Positions 38,140 through 48,562 are shown, numbered from the stretch's first letter. The stretch is DNA of 64,000 bases from Komagataella phaffii GS115 (GCF_000027005.1 NC_012964.1:248001-312000); one strand, 5' to 3'. A program made the numbers and translations. The notes: generated by a model from the sequence alone, not told the origin.

Positions 38140-39756
38140 TCATTGATCGTTTTCTTCGGATTCACTTTGATTCTCGTCTCTGGCCAACCTATCGGTCCAG
38201 ATTTTCTCAGCCTCCAAGATGGTGTTATTGTTGGATCTCATTTTGTTCATGGTTTCGATGTACTCGTCATAGGGGTCAGAATCGTAGACAATTCCACCTC
38301 CGGCTTGAAGGTAAGCGACACCGTCCTTGACGACCATTGTTCTTAAGGCAATACATGTGTCCATCGATTTTCCATCGTACGACCAGTGTCCTACGGCCCC
38401 CGCATAAACACCTCTCTTTTCTCCTTCCAATTCTCCTATGAGTTGCATTGCTCTTACCTTCGGAGCACCGGAGACGGTACCTGCTGGGAAAATGGATCTG
38501 AAAGCATCGAAGCGAGTCTTGTTTGGTCTCAATGTTCCACTGACTTCTGACACAAGATGCATCACATGAGAAAATCTCTCCACAGTCAATAAACGATCAA
38601 CCGTGGTACTGGTGGGCTCACACACACGGTTAATATCATTTCTGGCCAAATCTACCAGCATGACGTGCTCGGCCCTGTCTTTCAAAGACGACTTCAATTG
38701 CTTAGCATAATTGTCGTCCTCTTCGATAGTTTTACCTCTGGGAAGAGTTCCAGCAATAGGATGTGTGATGATTTTGTTGTTGTTGTCGGATTTAACTAGT
38801 AATTCAGGTGAAGCACCAACAACTTGGAAGTCTAGATAGTCAATATAGAACATGTATGGAGAAGGATTGACAGTTCTCAAATGACGATAGATGTTGAAAG
38901 GGTGCAATGAGGTCGGCCTGGCTACCCTTTGAGAGGGAACAGCTTGGAAGATGTCTCCTTTCAGAATATGTTCTTTCAGCTTGCGAACATGGTTTTCATA
39001 CCCTTCCTGACCAATATTAGAGGTGAACGTTTGGCCTTGAATAATATCTTTCTGTTCATAGTAGGGAACAGTTTTATTGTCAAATACCACTTTACTGATC
39101 TTTTCCACTTCTTCTCTTGTCTTATAATATTTCTCAAGAATAGCTTCGTCCGAGTCATCAACGGATAGAGAAACGTTTCCAATTACCTGGAATCTTTGAT
39201 AAACATTGTCAAAAGCCACGATCGTGTCGAACAACATCAAAGCTGCTTCCGGAAGTTGCAAAACATCTTTCAGTTTTCTTTCAGTTTTTGGTTCAAAGTA
39301 CTTAATACAATCGTACGAGATGTATCCTATGGCACCACCACTTAGACGAGGAATACCAGGAAGTTGCGCTTGTCTGGTGCCCTTCAGTTCTTTTTCCAGA
39401 AGCACCAAGGGGTCAACTTCAGCACCCTCTAAAGGCCCAGTCTTGATTATTTTTCTGGGGGAATGTCCCATAAAGGTGTACCTGTCAACGGTGTCACCAT
39501 TCTTCGCACTTTCAAGCAAGAAACTTGGACTGGGAGTTTCTGAACTGTTGGTAAGCTTGATATAAGCCAGATGAGGCGTTAAGAAGTCTGATTGGATGAA
39601 CTTGTAAATGGGGTAAAGATTAGGAACTGTCTCAGGACTGTGACTTTGGCGATCATTCTTCACAATATCCAGAAAGGATTCTGCTGAAGGGTGTATCTGC
39701 TTTGTTAGTTGCGTTCCAAAATAATCTGTTGCAAGATGACTATCACTTACACTCAT
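38140..39756 (-). CDS. TRP2: Anthranilate synthase component I
   Basis: A 538-residue enzyme that converts chorismate to anthranilate, using ammonia from the Trp3 glutaminase subunit: the first step of tryptophan synthesis. The N-terminal domain includes FLLESAKNGDTVDRYTFMGH, the region that binds feedback-inhibiting tryptophan. The chorismate-binding domain has GDIFQAVPSQR, HPIAGTLPRGK, MLVDLARNDINRV, PAGTVSGAPKVRAMQ and, at the end, QAGGGIVYDSDP. All catalytic blocks are intact. A Gcn4-type ATGAGTCA about 60 bp upstream fits general amino-acid control. Confidence 0.97.
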   Translation of the reverse strand: MSVSDSHLATDYFGTQLTKQIHPSAESFLDIVKNDRQSHSPETVPNLYPIYKFIQSDFLTPHLAYIKLTNSSETPSPSFLLESAKNGDTVDRYTFMGHSPRKIIKTGPLEGAEVDPLVLLEKELKGTRQAQLPGIPRLSGGAIGYISYDCIKYFEPKTERKLKDVLQLPEAALMLFDTIVAFDNVYQRFQVIGNVSLSVDDSDEAILEKYYKTREEVEKISKVVFDNKTVPYYEQKDIIQGQTFTSNIGQEGYENHVRKLKEHILKGDIFQAVPSQRVARPTSLHPFNIYRHLRTVNPSPYMFYIDYLDFQVVGASPELLVKSDNNNKIITHPIAGTLPRGKTIEEDDNYAKQLKSSLKDRAEHVMLVDLARNDINRVCEPTSTTVDRLLTVERFSHVMHLVSEVSGTLRPNKTRFDAFRSIFPAGTVSGAPKVRAMQLIGELEGEKRGVYAGAVGHWSYDGKSMDTCIALRTMVVKDGVAYLQAGGGIVYDSDPYDEYIETMNKMRSNNNTILEAEKIWTDRLARDENQSESEENDQ

Positions 39757-39814
39757 AGGCTAGAGAGTTGGGCTCAAGGGTGATGATCTGTCAGAAGAAA
39801 TCCAGATATTTTTC

Positions 39815-39822
39815 ATGAGTCA
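39815..39822. promoter_or_regulatory. Gcn4-type site (ATGAGTCA) before TRP2
   Basis: The sequence ATGAGTCA lies 59-66 bp before the TRP2 ATG. It matches seven of the seven core TGASTCA positions bound by Gcn4. Function is inferred. Confidence 0.65.
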
Positions 39823-39908
39823 AGAAGATGCCCTTGAGCTTTCGCGAAGAGGGAAAAGAAATACGCTACAGGTAAATGGTTAGTAGTATATAGTAATTGA
39901 GAAACCTT

Positions 39909-40983
39909 TTATTTCCATCTTTGGACAACAACAGCGTTTATGAGTCCAGCATCCTTGAGTGTGTCCTCATTGTTCTCAATAGGTTTCACCGGGAAAGCTA
40001 GAGAAAGCACAAATTCTCTGGCGGAGGGACTATGTTCATTGACAAATGCATATAATTGAGCAACAGAATCAGTAGAATTGAATCTATGAACAATTCTCTG
40101 ACCATTGGCGAGTCTAATCTGAACGGGAGAATCCCCAGTTCCCAGCTGCTCGGCCTCCTCCTTTTGCTTTTCCTCCTCAGCTTCCTCTTGTGTTTCTTGT
40201 TGCACCTCAGGAGATTGACTGAGCTTTATGTCGCCCGGTACTGGAGACCCTAATCTCTGACCTTTACCTTGAAAGCCAACTCGGGCTTTCTTAGGAGGAG
40301 TGAAATTTTTTTCTATCTTTTTATGCACTGTGACATCTACCTCTTGCCCAATCTCGACATCTAGAAGAGCCAGTGGTGCCCTTCCAGCGTTCAAGTCGGC
40401 TAGATATCTTGCGTTTGCAGGGTCATCATATCTGTATAAATCTCCGTCTCCAACTTGGAATCCGTCCTTCCAAAATGTTATCTGTCGGCTGACTTTCTGA
40501 GCTCTTCTTATTCTTGAGGCAGGGTCAGACACTAACTTCGGAGGGACTGTCCGTACTGCCCAGCTTGTGGCCAGTTCCAACAAATTGTCTAGCAGGAGCT
40601 TCTTCATGGGGCCTTGTATCTGGTTGTTGGCCAGTTTCCTCAGCTTTCTTCAAAAGATCATTGACCAACCCAAAAGGGTCCCCACGTTTGTCTGGGTTCT
40701 CAACTTGAAGACCGGACTTTTCACCACCTGTGAAAAGATTGTTGTCCCCATTTGAGTTGCTATTTAGGTCGTTGAAAGTTCTGATCTTGGGCCCTGCAGA
40801 AGCCTTTGTTTGATTGACTGGACGTTCTGATTTACCCTTGCCCTTCTCATTCTCCAGTTGAGAGGAATAATAATCATTGACTGCCGCTTCAAAGTCATCA
40901 GTCTCCTCTAGGTACTGAATTGCTTGGAAGGCAGAGGCTCCCGTTACTTCTATGAATTTGTTGATAGTCTCTGAGTCAACCAT
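39909..40983 (-). CDS. SHP1: Cdc48 cofactor Shp1 (p47 family), with one apparent +1 frameshift
   Basis: UBA-SEP-UBX adaptor of the Cdc48/p97 ATPase, split over two frames. The 5' frame (40983 to 40525) holds the UBA domain (MVDSETINKFIEVTG, then AIQYLEETDDFEAAVNDYY) and an SHP box FVGTGHKLG. The 3' frame (ending 39909) begins KLVSDPASRI and holds the SEP domain (ITFWKDGFQVGDGDLYRYDD), a second SHP box FQGKGQRLG and the UBX domain with FPVKPI and a VVVQRWK end. Joining them near 40525-40545 by skipping one base gives about 357 residues, a normal length. Without the shift, SEP and UBX are lost. The first ATG is 40983; an upstream TTG at 40998 is ignored. A sequencing or strain-specific indel is likeliest; a 40-nt intron is possible but poorly supported. 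Confidence 0.85.
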
Positions 40984-41343
40984 TTTAATAGGGTTCAAAA
41001 AGGAGTTGCCACTAGAAATCTAGCGAAGTGATATCTGAAGGGCCCACGGTTTTGCTGGGAGGAATCGTGGGTCCGTTCCTGCTCTCGAACTGGTGAAGTG
41101 AGTCTTCCCTGCGTCTGCCTGTCCACTCTACACTACAAGACTAATTTTCCTACAGATCACAAAAGTAGTAATAAACTTTAATTAACCGATGTTGAAATCC
41201 CCCCTATAACACATAATACAAACGATCGTCTAGAAAGAAGTAATTGAACAAAATGATAATGATTCAAATATGATCATTATATGCAAAACATTAATGTTGA
41301 ATAAATGCAGCATGTAATCAATACGCAAAGAATTTATTCAGGC
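40984..41343. promoter_or_regulatory. SHP1 upstream / MET6 downstream region
   Basis: A 360-bp gap. Near SHP1 there is a nine-base inverted repeat with one mismatch (arms 41040-41048 and 41066-41074, core CCCACG/CGTGGG). The half near MET6 (41160-41330) is A+T-rich and should contain its terminator. No gene is seen. Confidence 0.5.
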
Positions 41344-43650
41344 TTAATTCTGAGCGTACTTTTCACGGTAGGTCTTAGCAGCTTCAACCATATTAGTCAA
41401 AGAGGCTCTGACCTCCTCCCAGCCTCTGGTCTTCAAACCACAGTCAGGGTTGACCCAGAACTTGTCAGCTGGGTACACCTTAAGAATCTCACCAATTCTG
41501 GCAATGAACTCCTCCTTGGAAGGAATTCTTGGAGAGTGGATGTCAAACAAACCCAATCCGATGTGGTTAGGGTAGTTAGAGAACTCTTGAATGTAGTTAG
41601 GATCATCTTTCTTAGAGAACTCAATAGAGACAACGTCAGCGTCCAAAGCCTTGATATGGTTAGGATCCAAATCAGAGTAACAGAAGTGAGAGTGGATCTG
41701 AGTAGTGTTCTTGACACCGGAAGTAGCAATTCTGAAAGATTCAGCAGCGTATTTCAAGTAGTCAGATCTTTCTTGACCGCTTCTCAATGGCAAACCTTCT
41801 CTAATAGCTGGCTCGTCAACTTGAATAACTTCGACACTTGCGGCCTCTAAGTCGTTAACTTCATCTCTCAGAGCAAGACCCAATTGCAGAGCTTGAACCT
41901 TTTGGGAAACGTCGTTTCTTGGGAAAGACCATCTCAAGACGGTGATAGGACCAGTCAACATACCCTTCATAGGCTTCTTAGTGATGGACTGAGCGTAAAC
42001 AGACTCCTTGACAGACATGGCATGAGGTCTAGAAACGTCACCGACAACCACAGGTGGTCTAACGTAACGAGAACCGTAAGATTGGACCCAACCATTGGTG
42101 GTGAAGGCAAAACCCTTCAGCTGCTCACCAAAGTATTGAACCATATCGTTTCTCTCTGGTTCACCGTGGACAAGAACATCCAAACCAATCTCCTCCTGGA
42201 ATCTGACGACTTTCTCAATCTCAGATTTGATGAAAGTGTCATATTGCTCAGCAGTGATTTCACCCTTGGTGAACTTGTTTCTGTTGATTCTGATATCCTT
42301 AGTCTGTGGGAAAGAACCAATGGTGGTGGTTGGGAACAAAGGCAAGTTGAACTTGCCCTTTTGAGCAGCCAATCTTTCAGGGAAAGCAGCAGCTCTGGAA
42401 GATAACTTCTCATTGATGGAGTCAACCTTCTTTTGAACATCAGCATCGTTAGTGATAGCAGAGTCCTTTCTAGACTTGATGGCAGCGGCATTTACAGACA
42501 AAGCCTCCTTGACATCCTCACCAGATACAGCCTTGGCGACGACAACAACCTCATCCAACTTTTGGGTAGCAAACGAAAACCAGTTCTTGATCTCGGAGTC
42601 CAGCTTCTTTTCGTTGGTCAAGTCAACTGGTGTGTGCAACAAAGAGGAAGAGGTGGCAACAATAACTCTGTCCTTACCCAAAGCAGCAATAGCCTTTTCA
42701 ACGAAAGCAACAGCCTCGGAGAAATCAGCTTTCCAGATGTTTCTACCGTCAATGATACCGACGGACAAAACTTGCTCAGCTGTCAATGCGGCAACAACTT
42801 CGTCGAATTGCTCTGGAGCTCTGACAAAGTCAAAGTGGAAACCGTGGACTGGTAAACCCTTGATAGAAGCCAAGTTTGGTCTGACATCACCGAAGTAGGA
42901 GGCAACAACCAACTTTGGAATGTTCTTAGCATTGGCAAGGTATTCATAAGCAGTCTTGAAAGCAGCTTGAACCTTCTCTGGGAGATCTAAAACCAGGATT
43001 GGCTCATCGATTTGCACGGAAGTGGCACCAGCAGCGGACAGCTTGGCCAGTAGTTCAGCGTAGACAGGCAAAATCTTCTCCAAAAGAGAGATTGGCTCCA
43101 AGTCAAGAGAGTCTTTGTCAGCCTTACCCAAGAACAGGTAAGAAACTGGACCAACAACAACTGGTCTAGTCTCAATTCCAAGTTTCTTGGCCTCTAAGTA
43201 CTCGTCAACTGGCTTTTGACCATTCAGCTTGAACTCAGTGGAGTGAGAGAAAGTGGGTCTGACGTAGTGGTAGTTAGAATCAAACCATTTAACCATCTCC
43301 AAAGCGGTGACATCAACAGCCTTCTCGGAGTCGGTGGCCTTTCTTTGTAAACCTCTACCCATGGCGAATAGGGTGTCAATTGGGTCCAACTCGTACTTAG
43401 TGTATCTCTCTGGAATAGCGTTAAACAGAAGAGACAGGTCAAGAACTTGGTCGTAGTAGGAGAAGTCGTTGGAAGCAATGACATCGACACCAGCAGCCTT
43501 TTGCAGCTTCCAGTTGTTCTCTCTGATCTCCTTTCCGACTTTGAAAAGCTCGTCTTTTCCGACCTTACCAGACCAGTAGGCCTCGGTGGTCTTCTTTAAT
43601 TCTCTAAAGGCACCGATACGTGGGAAACCTAAGACAGATGATTGAACCAT
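41344..43650 (-). CDS. MET6: Cobalamin-independent methionine synthase
   Basis: A 768-residue enzyme (MetE family) that transfers the methyl group from 5-methyltetrahydropteroyltriglutamate to homocysteine, making methionine in the cytosol. The N-terminal barrel starts MVQSSVLGFPRIGAFRELKK. The C-terminal catalytic barrel has FPTTTIGSFPQTKDIR, VQIDEP-type motifs (VIQVDEPAIREGLPLR) and the zinc ligands in HSHFCYSD and NPDCGLKTRGW. Codon choice is that of an abundant protein. The frame continues to a TTG at 43707, but the first ATG is 43650. Upstream lie a TATA box and two CACGTG boxes, typical for methionine genes. GOS1 is divergent. Confidence 0.98.
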   Translation of the reverse strand: MVQSSVLGFPRIGAFRELKKTTEAYWSGKVGKDELFKVGKEIRENNWKLQKAAGVDVIASNDFSYYDQVLDLSLLFNAIPERYTKYELDPIDTLFAMGRGLQRKATDSEKAVDVTALEMVKWFDSNYHYVRPTFSHSTEFKLNGQKPVDEYLEAKKLGIETRPVVVGPVSYLFLGKADKDSLDLEPISLLEKILPVYAELLAKLSAAGATSVQIDEPILVLDLPEKVQAAFKTAYEYLANAKNIPKLVVASYFGDVRPNLASIKGLPVHGFHFDFVRAPEQFDEVVAALTAEQVLSVGIIDGRNIWKADFSEAVAFVEKAIAALGKDRVIVATSSSLLHTPVDLTNEKKLDSEIKNWFSFATQKLDEVVVVAKAVSGEDVKEALSVNAAAIKSRKDSAITNDADVQKKVDSINEKLSSRAAAFPERLAAQKGKFNLPLFPTTTIGSFPQTKDIRINRNKFTKGEITAEQYDTFIKSEIEKVVRFQEEIGLDVLVHGEPERNDMVQYFGEQLKGFAFTTNGWVQSYGSRYVRPPVVVGDVSRPHAMSVKESVYAQSITKKPMKGMLTGPITVLRWSFPRNDVSQKVQALQLGLALRDEVNDLEAASVEVIQVDEPAIREGLPLRSGQERSDYLKYAAESFRIATSGVKNTTQIHSHFCYSDLDPNHIKALDADVVSIEFSKKDDPNYIQEFSNYPNHIGLGLFDIHSPRIPSKEEFIARIGEILKVYPADKFWVNPDCGLKTRGWEEVRASLTNMVEAAKTYREKYAQN

Positions 43651-43774
43651 TTTAGTAATAATTGAACTACTAGTTGTTTGGGAAACAATTACAGGAAGCA
43701 AGGACAAGTGGGCGGTCGGATCCTTTTATATACGTAGTGGAGGTGTCGCCCAACAAACGAATTGAAAATTTTTG

Positions 43775-43780
43775 CACGTG
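43775..43780. promoter_or_regulatory. Cbf1-type E-box (CACGTG), proximal
   Basis: A perfect CACGTG about 125 bp before MET6. Cbf1 with Met4 and Met28 binds this in yeast methionine genes. Confidence 0.6.
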
Positions 43781-43853
43781 AACATCGACCATTGACAGAG
43801 TCAATGAAATATTATTGTCTATACGAAGATAAACGAAAGAATACATGGACTGT

Positions 43854-43859
43854 CACGTG
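43854..43859. promoter_or_regulatory. Cbf1-type E-box (TCACGTG), distal
   Basis: A second CACGTG, in the preferred TCACGTG context, about 205 bp before MET6 and 216 bp before GOS1. Confidence 0.6.
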
Positions 43860-44074
43860 GCATCTCGTGCTTTGATCTGCATCTGAAGCGCGCTCGGGGT
43901 TCGAAAGAGGCAAGAGAGTGCGCAAAGCTGGTGGACAAAACTTAAAGGGCGTAGCTTGCTGGAATCGAGCAAGTGACCGATGTGAACCTGGGAGGTTTGA
44001 TCAGTACACGTCCTGCCAGGTAGGCATTTCGTTATCATTTAGCTCTCACTTGTCAAACATCTCAGAGGAACCCA

Positions 44075-44746
44075 ATGTCGAACTACTCCCAAACAAGGTC
44101 CCAAGCGTTGCAATTGGAGAACAAGACAGAGTCGCTACTGTCTCAATATGCGTCTTTTGGCCAATCATCGTCTAGTTCTGCCACAGGCGAAGAATTGTCG
44201 TTGGAGAAGGCGTTAAAGGATATCCTGGAACGAAGGCAGGAATTGGTCAATGCCTTGAGCCGAATCGCAGATTCGGATGACACTCTTGCCGCTTCCAAAC
44301 TACAGCAATTACACAGACATAAAGAGATACTTAATGACCATAAACGTGATTTTGGCCGCATTCAGGAGTCAATTCAACAGGAGCGGAACAAACTAAACCT
44401 TCTATTCTCTGTTAGGTCTGACATACAGGAGCACAAGAAACGCTCTCACACAAGCAACGTCGATAGCCTGAATGAAGAAGAGTACATGAGACAAGAGCGC
44501 AATCGGGTGGATAATGTTAACTCGTTTGCTGACAGATTACTATCACAGGCGTACGAAACTCGGGACGAATTTTCTAGACAACGACACATTTTGAACAATG
44601 CTGCGTCCAGAATTTCTGAATCAGTATCGCAAATGCCCGGCATCAACGTCATCGTCTCAAAAATCAACACTCGGAGAAAAAGGGACTCGCTAATCATAGC
44701 TGGCTTGATCACGATGTGTATAATATTACTATGGCTTTCTTTGTGA
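44075..44746 (+). CDS. GOS1: Golgi v-SNARE Gos1
   Basis: A 223-residue Qb-type SNARE (GOS28 family) for ER-to-Golgi and intra-Golgi fusion with Sed5, Ykt6 and Sft1. It begins MSNYSQTRSQALQLENKTES. A conserved centre reads AASKLQQLHRHKEILNDHKR and QESIQQERNKLNLLFSVR, nearly identical to what I recall of S. cerevisiae Gos1. The SNARE helix is at about 140-200, followed by INTRRKRDS and a C-terminal membrane anchor (LIIAGLITMCIILLWLSL). The length equals that of yeast Gos1. Confidence 0.96.
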   Translation: MSNYSQTRSQALQLENKTESLLSQYASFGQSSSSSATGEELSLEKALKDILERRQELVNALSRIADSDDTLAASKLQQLHRHKEILNDHKRDFGRIQESIQQERNKLNLLFSVRSDIQEHKKRSHTSNVDSLNEEEYMRQERNRVDNVNSFADRLLSQAYETRDEFSRQRHILNNAASRISESVSQMPGINVIVSKINTRRKRDSLIIAGLITMCIILLWLSL

Positions 44747-45134
44747 AACACAATAGCGCAGTTTTCTCTAATGCAATTGAAGCTACCAAGTAAGGTTGCT
44801 TCTCCTTGTCATGGTCTCTGATGGCCGTCTATACTTGTATTCATAGTAGTCCTACTTACATCGTCTTACCTAATACACTTTTTTCTCAAGAGTCCCTACC
44901 CGCGCGCGGCTTTTCGCTGCGTGTTTCCACTATCTTCCAGCCACCCTTGCGATCGCGAGTTTCTCTGATATCGAGTATCTAAAAACATAATACATACCCC
45001 AATCTAACGCCTCTATAAGACAACTCACTGCCTAACTCTGATTCTCTATCTTGTTTTTCATATTGACACTGCACTCAGCACAAAGAAAAAGGCAGCATTT
45101 TAAGGATTAGGTAATCTTTGATATTTCTAACACG
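44747..45134. promoter_or_regulatory. Upstream region of the NIK1-like kinase gene
   Basis: A 388-bp gap between GOS1 and the kinase. It holds two G+C palindromes, CCGCGCGCGG (44900-44909) and GCGATCGC (44949-44956), in otherwise A+T-balanced DNA. Their meaning is unknown. No gene is seen. Confidence 0.5.
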
Positions 45135-48100
45135 ATGACAGAACTACTGGAGTTGCTAAAGGATCCAGTTCGGTTTCACCAAGATTCCGAATCCATAAGG
45201 CTCAAGGCCTTAGCACACATAACAGAACAGAACACATCGATCGCTAGACTGGAGACCCAGCTGGAAAGCGCAAAGAGCGCCAACAAGGCGTTCCAACAGG
45301 CACTGGGGGAGATCGGAACGGTCGTTATCTCCGTCGCAATGGGTGATCTTTCCAAGAAGGTTCAAGTTCACCCTGTGGAGAGCGACCCTGAGATATTGAA
45401 GGTGAAGATCACGATTAACACTATGATGGACCAGCTACAGACGTTTGCCAACGAAGTCACGAAAGTTGCCACGGAGGTGGCAAGTGGAGAGCTGGGCGGG
45501 CAGGCCAAAAACGAGGGCACAGTTGGAGTTTGGAGATCTCTGACCGACAATGTTAATATTATGGCACTTAATCTAACGAATCAAGTGAGAGAGATAGCTG
45601 ATGTTACCAGGGCTGTGGCCACAGGTGATCTTTCTAGAAAGATCAACGTTCACGCTCAAGGTGAGATTCTACAATTGCAAATGACAATCAACACAATGGT
45701 GGACCAACTGCGAACATTTGCATTTGAGGTCACCCGTGTTGCCAGAGAAACTGGTGTAGAAGGTCGACTAGGAGGTCAGGCTAGAATCAATAATGTCGAA
45801 GGTATCTGGAAAGAATTAACCGATAATGTAAATGCCATGGCCTTGAATCTTACAAACCAGGTCAGAAATATAGCGAACGTCACAACCGCTGTTGCCAAAG
45901 GTGACTTGTCCAAAAAAGTGACTGCCGATTGTAAAGGTGAAATTTTGGACCTAAAGCTGACTATCAACCAGATGGTGGATAGACTTCAAACTTTTGCCCT
46001 GGAAGTCACCACATTAGCAACAGAGGTTGGTACAGATGGGATCTTAGGCGGCCAAGCTAATGTTAGAGATGTAGAAGGTGCCTGGAAAGCTGTCACAGAG
46101 AACGTAAATATTATGGCGGCTAATTTGACAAACCAAGTTAGATCTATTGCTACAGTCACCACTGCTGTTGCCCACGGTGACTTGTCTCAAAAGATTGCTG
46201 TGGAGGCTCAAGGGGAAATTCTGCAACTGAAAAATACCATCAATAAGATGGTGGACTCCCTGCAAGTATTCGCATCTGAGGTCACCAGGGTGGCGAAGGA
46301 TGTCGGAATAGACGGAAAATTAGGAGTGCAAGCCCAAGTGTCAGACGTCGACGGTCTATGGAAAGAAATCACCACTAATGTCAACACAATGGCTGCAAAT
46401 TTAACCTCACAAGTTAGAGCATTTGCACAAATTACAGCTGCAGCTACAGATGGAGACTTCACTCGTTTCATCACGGTTGAAGCAAGTGGAGAAATGGACG
46501 CTTTGAAAACTAAGATTAATCAGATGGTTCTCAATTTGAGGGAATCAATCCAGCGAAACACAGCGGCTAGAGAAGCTGCTGAACTTGCCAATAGTGCCAA
46601 ATCGGAATTCCTTGCCAACATGTCGCACGAGATCAGAACTCCTATGAATGGTATCATCGGTATGACCCAATTGACTTTGGAGACAGAATTGACACAGTAT
46701 CAAAGAGAAATGTTGTCTATTGTGCACAACTTAGCAAACTCCCTTCTCACAATTATAGATGATATTCTTGATATTTCAAAGATTGAGGCCAATAGAATGA
46801 CAGTAGAACAGATAGCCTTTTCTTTGAGAGGAACCGTTTTTGGAGCTCTTAAAACATTAGCTGTTAAGGCGATTGAAAAGCAGCTTGATCTCATTTACCA
46901 AGTCGATAATTCATTCCCTGATAATTTGATTGGAGATTCCTTCAGATTACGACAAGTTATTCTAAACTTGGCGGGGAATGCTATTAAGTTTACGACTCAT
47001 GGAAAAGTGACACTGACGGTTAAAAAGGCCGCTAGAATTGTCAGTAACAACGATGAAAAACTACTACTAGAGTTTTGCGTCAGTGATACAGGAATTGGAA
47101 TTGAGGAAGATAAGCTAGGCTTGATTTTTGACACTTTCTGCCAAGCTGATGGATCCACTACTAGAAAGTTTGGTGGAACCGGATTAGGTCTGTCAATTTC
47201 CAAGCAATTGATTCACCTGATGGGAGGTGAAATCTGGGTCACTTCCGGCTATGGCGCAGGTTCTAACTTCTTTTTCACAATTGCTGTTTCGCCGGCCAAG
47301 ATTGAATTATCCAGACAGATCGAAGCTTTGGCACCTTTTGCTCAGCACCAAATCTTATTTATATCTACCGAACATGATGAAGAGACCAGAAACCAGATTA
47401 AAGAGCATATCGCTTTACTGCAACTTGAGCCAGTGGTCATTAGTTCTATCGATGACGCCCAATACAAGGACTTCGTACCTTATGACATCATAATTATAGA
47501 CTCTATTGAAATAGGCATGGAGCTCAGACACTTACCAGAAATCAAGAACATACCTTTGGTTTTGCTGAATCCGTCAGTACCGTCACTGAACATGAGAGTG
47601 TGCTTGGATCTTGGTATCACATCATACGGAAACACACCATGCTCCGTTATCGATTTAGCATCTATCTTGATGCCTGCTTTGGAATCAAGAGCCTCGCCAT
47701 CCAATTCCGACGGATCACAATCATACAATATCCTCCTAGCCGAGGATAATTTGATCAATCAGAAGCTTGCTGTTAGAATATTAGAGAAACATGGACACAA
47801 AGTGGAAGTTGTAGAAAATGGTCTAGAGGCGTTTAATGCAGTCAAAAAGAATAGATATGATGTTGTTCTTATGGATGTGCAGATGCCTATCATGGGAGGA
47901 TTCGAAGCTACTGCGAATATCAGAGACTGGGAGAGAAAGAGTAATCCAGTTGACGTACTCGGTTTTAGGACGCCGATCATTGCTTTGACAGCTCACGCTA
48001 TGTTGGGTGATAGAGAACGCTGCCTAAAGGCCCAAATGGATGAGTATCTTTCCAAGCCTTTGAAGCCAACTGTATTGTTACAGACAATAAGCAAGTGTAT

Positions 48101-48476
48101 TCACAACATCAATCAACTCAAGGAACTATCCAAGAAAAACGTTAGCAGTAGGAACACCACATTCTCTGAAGACTTTGATATCAACGCTGTTATGTCTCCT
48201 AACAGCACTGGTGGGCAGCTGTACTCAGTTAACAATAGGGTGAACGAAATCCACGGTAACTTTTTAGACGGCCGCTCAAATTTTGCCCACATACCGCTGG
48301 AAAACCGAGAAACTGTTAGTACTACTACCACCTTAGGCGCTACAGTTGCCAAAGCCAAGAAGCCTTCCAGGAATCAACCTGTTGTCAAGCCACCTTCGAT
48401 CTCAGCCATCTATGATGCGTCATCAATTGACGAACTGACAGGAAGCTCGTTAATCGCCGAGTCGAGTCCCGAATAG
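45135..48476 (+). CDS. NIK1: Group III hybrid histidine kinase with HAMP repeats (Nik1/Os-1 type)
   Basis: A 1113-residue cytosolic hybrid histidine kinase without membrane spans. Residues about 55-480 hold five clear HAMP domains (marked by GDLSKKV, GDLSRKI, GDLSKKV, GDLSQKI and GDFTRFI) alternating with HAMP-like linkers of the GGQA...[10 protein letters not shown] type, about 92 residues per repeat. Then come HisKA with the phosphoacceptor H498 ([16 protein letters not shown]), the HATPase_c domain ([24 protein letters not shown]) and a receiver domain with phosphoaspartate D914 ([14 protein letters not shown]). In other fungi this family feeds the HOG pathway through Ypd1 and is the target pathway of phenylpyrrole and dicarboximide fungicides. 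S. cerevisiae lacks it. The Ser/Thr-rich C-terminal tail is unusual to me but unassigned. Confidence 0.95.
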   Translation: MTELLELLKDPVRFHQDSESIRLKALAHITEQNTSIARLETQLESAKSANKAFQQALGEIGTVVISVAMGDLSKKVQVHPVESDPEILKVKITINTMMDQLQTFANEVTKVATEVASGELGGQAKNEGTVGVWRSLTDNVNIMALNLTNQVREIADVTRAVATGDLSRKINVHAQGEILQLQMTINTMVDQLRTFAFEVTRVARETGVEGRLGGQARINNVEGIWKELTDNVNAMALNLTNQVRNIANVTTAVAKGDLSKKVTADCKGEILDLKLTINQMVDRLQTFALEVTTLATEVGTDGILGGQANVRDVEGAWKAVTENVNIMAANLTNQVRSIATVTTAVAHGDLSQKIAVEAQGEILQLKNTINKMVDSLQVFASEVTRVAKDVGIDGKLGVQAQVSDVDGLWKEITTNVNTMAANLTSQVRAFAQITAAATDGDFTRFITVEASGEMDALKTKINQMVLNLRESIQRNTAAREAAELANSAKSEFLANMSHEIRTPMNGIIGMTQLTLETELTQYQREMLSIVHNLANSLLTIIDDILDISKIEANRMTVEQIAFSLRGTVFGALKTLAVKAIEKQLDLIYQVDNSFPDNLIGDSFRLRQVILNLAGNAIKFTTHGKVTLTVKKAARIVSNNDEKLLLEFCVSDTGIGIEEDKLGLIFDTFCQADGSTTRKFGGTGLGLSISKQLIHLMGGEIWVTSGYGAGSNFFFTIAVSPAKIELSRQIEALAPFAQHQILFISTEHDEETRNQIKEHIALLQLEPVVISSIDDAQYKDFVPYDIIIIDSIEIGMELRHLPEIKNIPLVLLNPSVPSLNMRVCLDLGITSYGNTPCSVIDLASILMPALESRASPSNSDGSQSYNILLAEDNLINQKLAVRILEKHGHKVEVVENGLEAFNAVKKNRYDVVLMDVQMPIMGGFEATANIRDWERKSNPVDVLGFRTPIIALTAHAMLGDRERCLKAQMDEYLSKPLKPTVLLQTISKCIHNINQLKELSKKNVSSRNTTFSEDFDINAVMSPNSTGGQLYSVNNRVNEIHGNFLDGRSNFAHIPLENRETVSTTTTLGATVAKAKKPSRNQPVVKPPSISAIYDASSIDELTGSSLIAESSPE

Positions 48477-48562
48477 AGAAACCAAGTAGATCAAACTCGT
48501 AGGATGAGTTTGTCCCAATTATGACTTTATTTTCATTAATGTATTGAATTTAATAAATAAGT

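Larger units (their letters stand above)
43651..44074. promoter_or_regulatory. Divergent promoter MET6 / GOS1
   Basis: A 424-bp region. On the minus strand, TATATAAAA (43724-43732) lies about 75 bp before the MET6 ATG, with CACGTG at 43775-43780 and 43854-43859. The GOS1 side shows no clear element. A GGTTCGAA at 43898-43905 resembles a tRNA B box, but no tRNA can be folded there. Confidence 0.7.

Noticed and set aside
40485..40537. A 40-nt intron in SHP1 (GTTAGT to TCAG)
   Set aside because: It would restore the frame, but it is too short for a yeast intron and lacks a TACTAAC branch site; a single-base indel is simpler.
43898..43905. GGTTCGAA resembling a tRNA B box
   Set aside because: No A box at a suitable distance and no cloverleaf can be formed around it.
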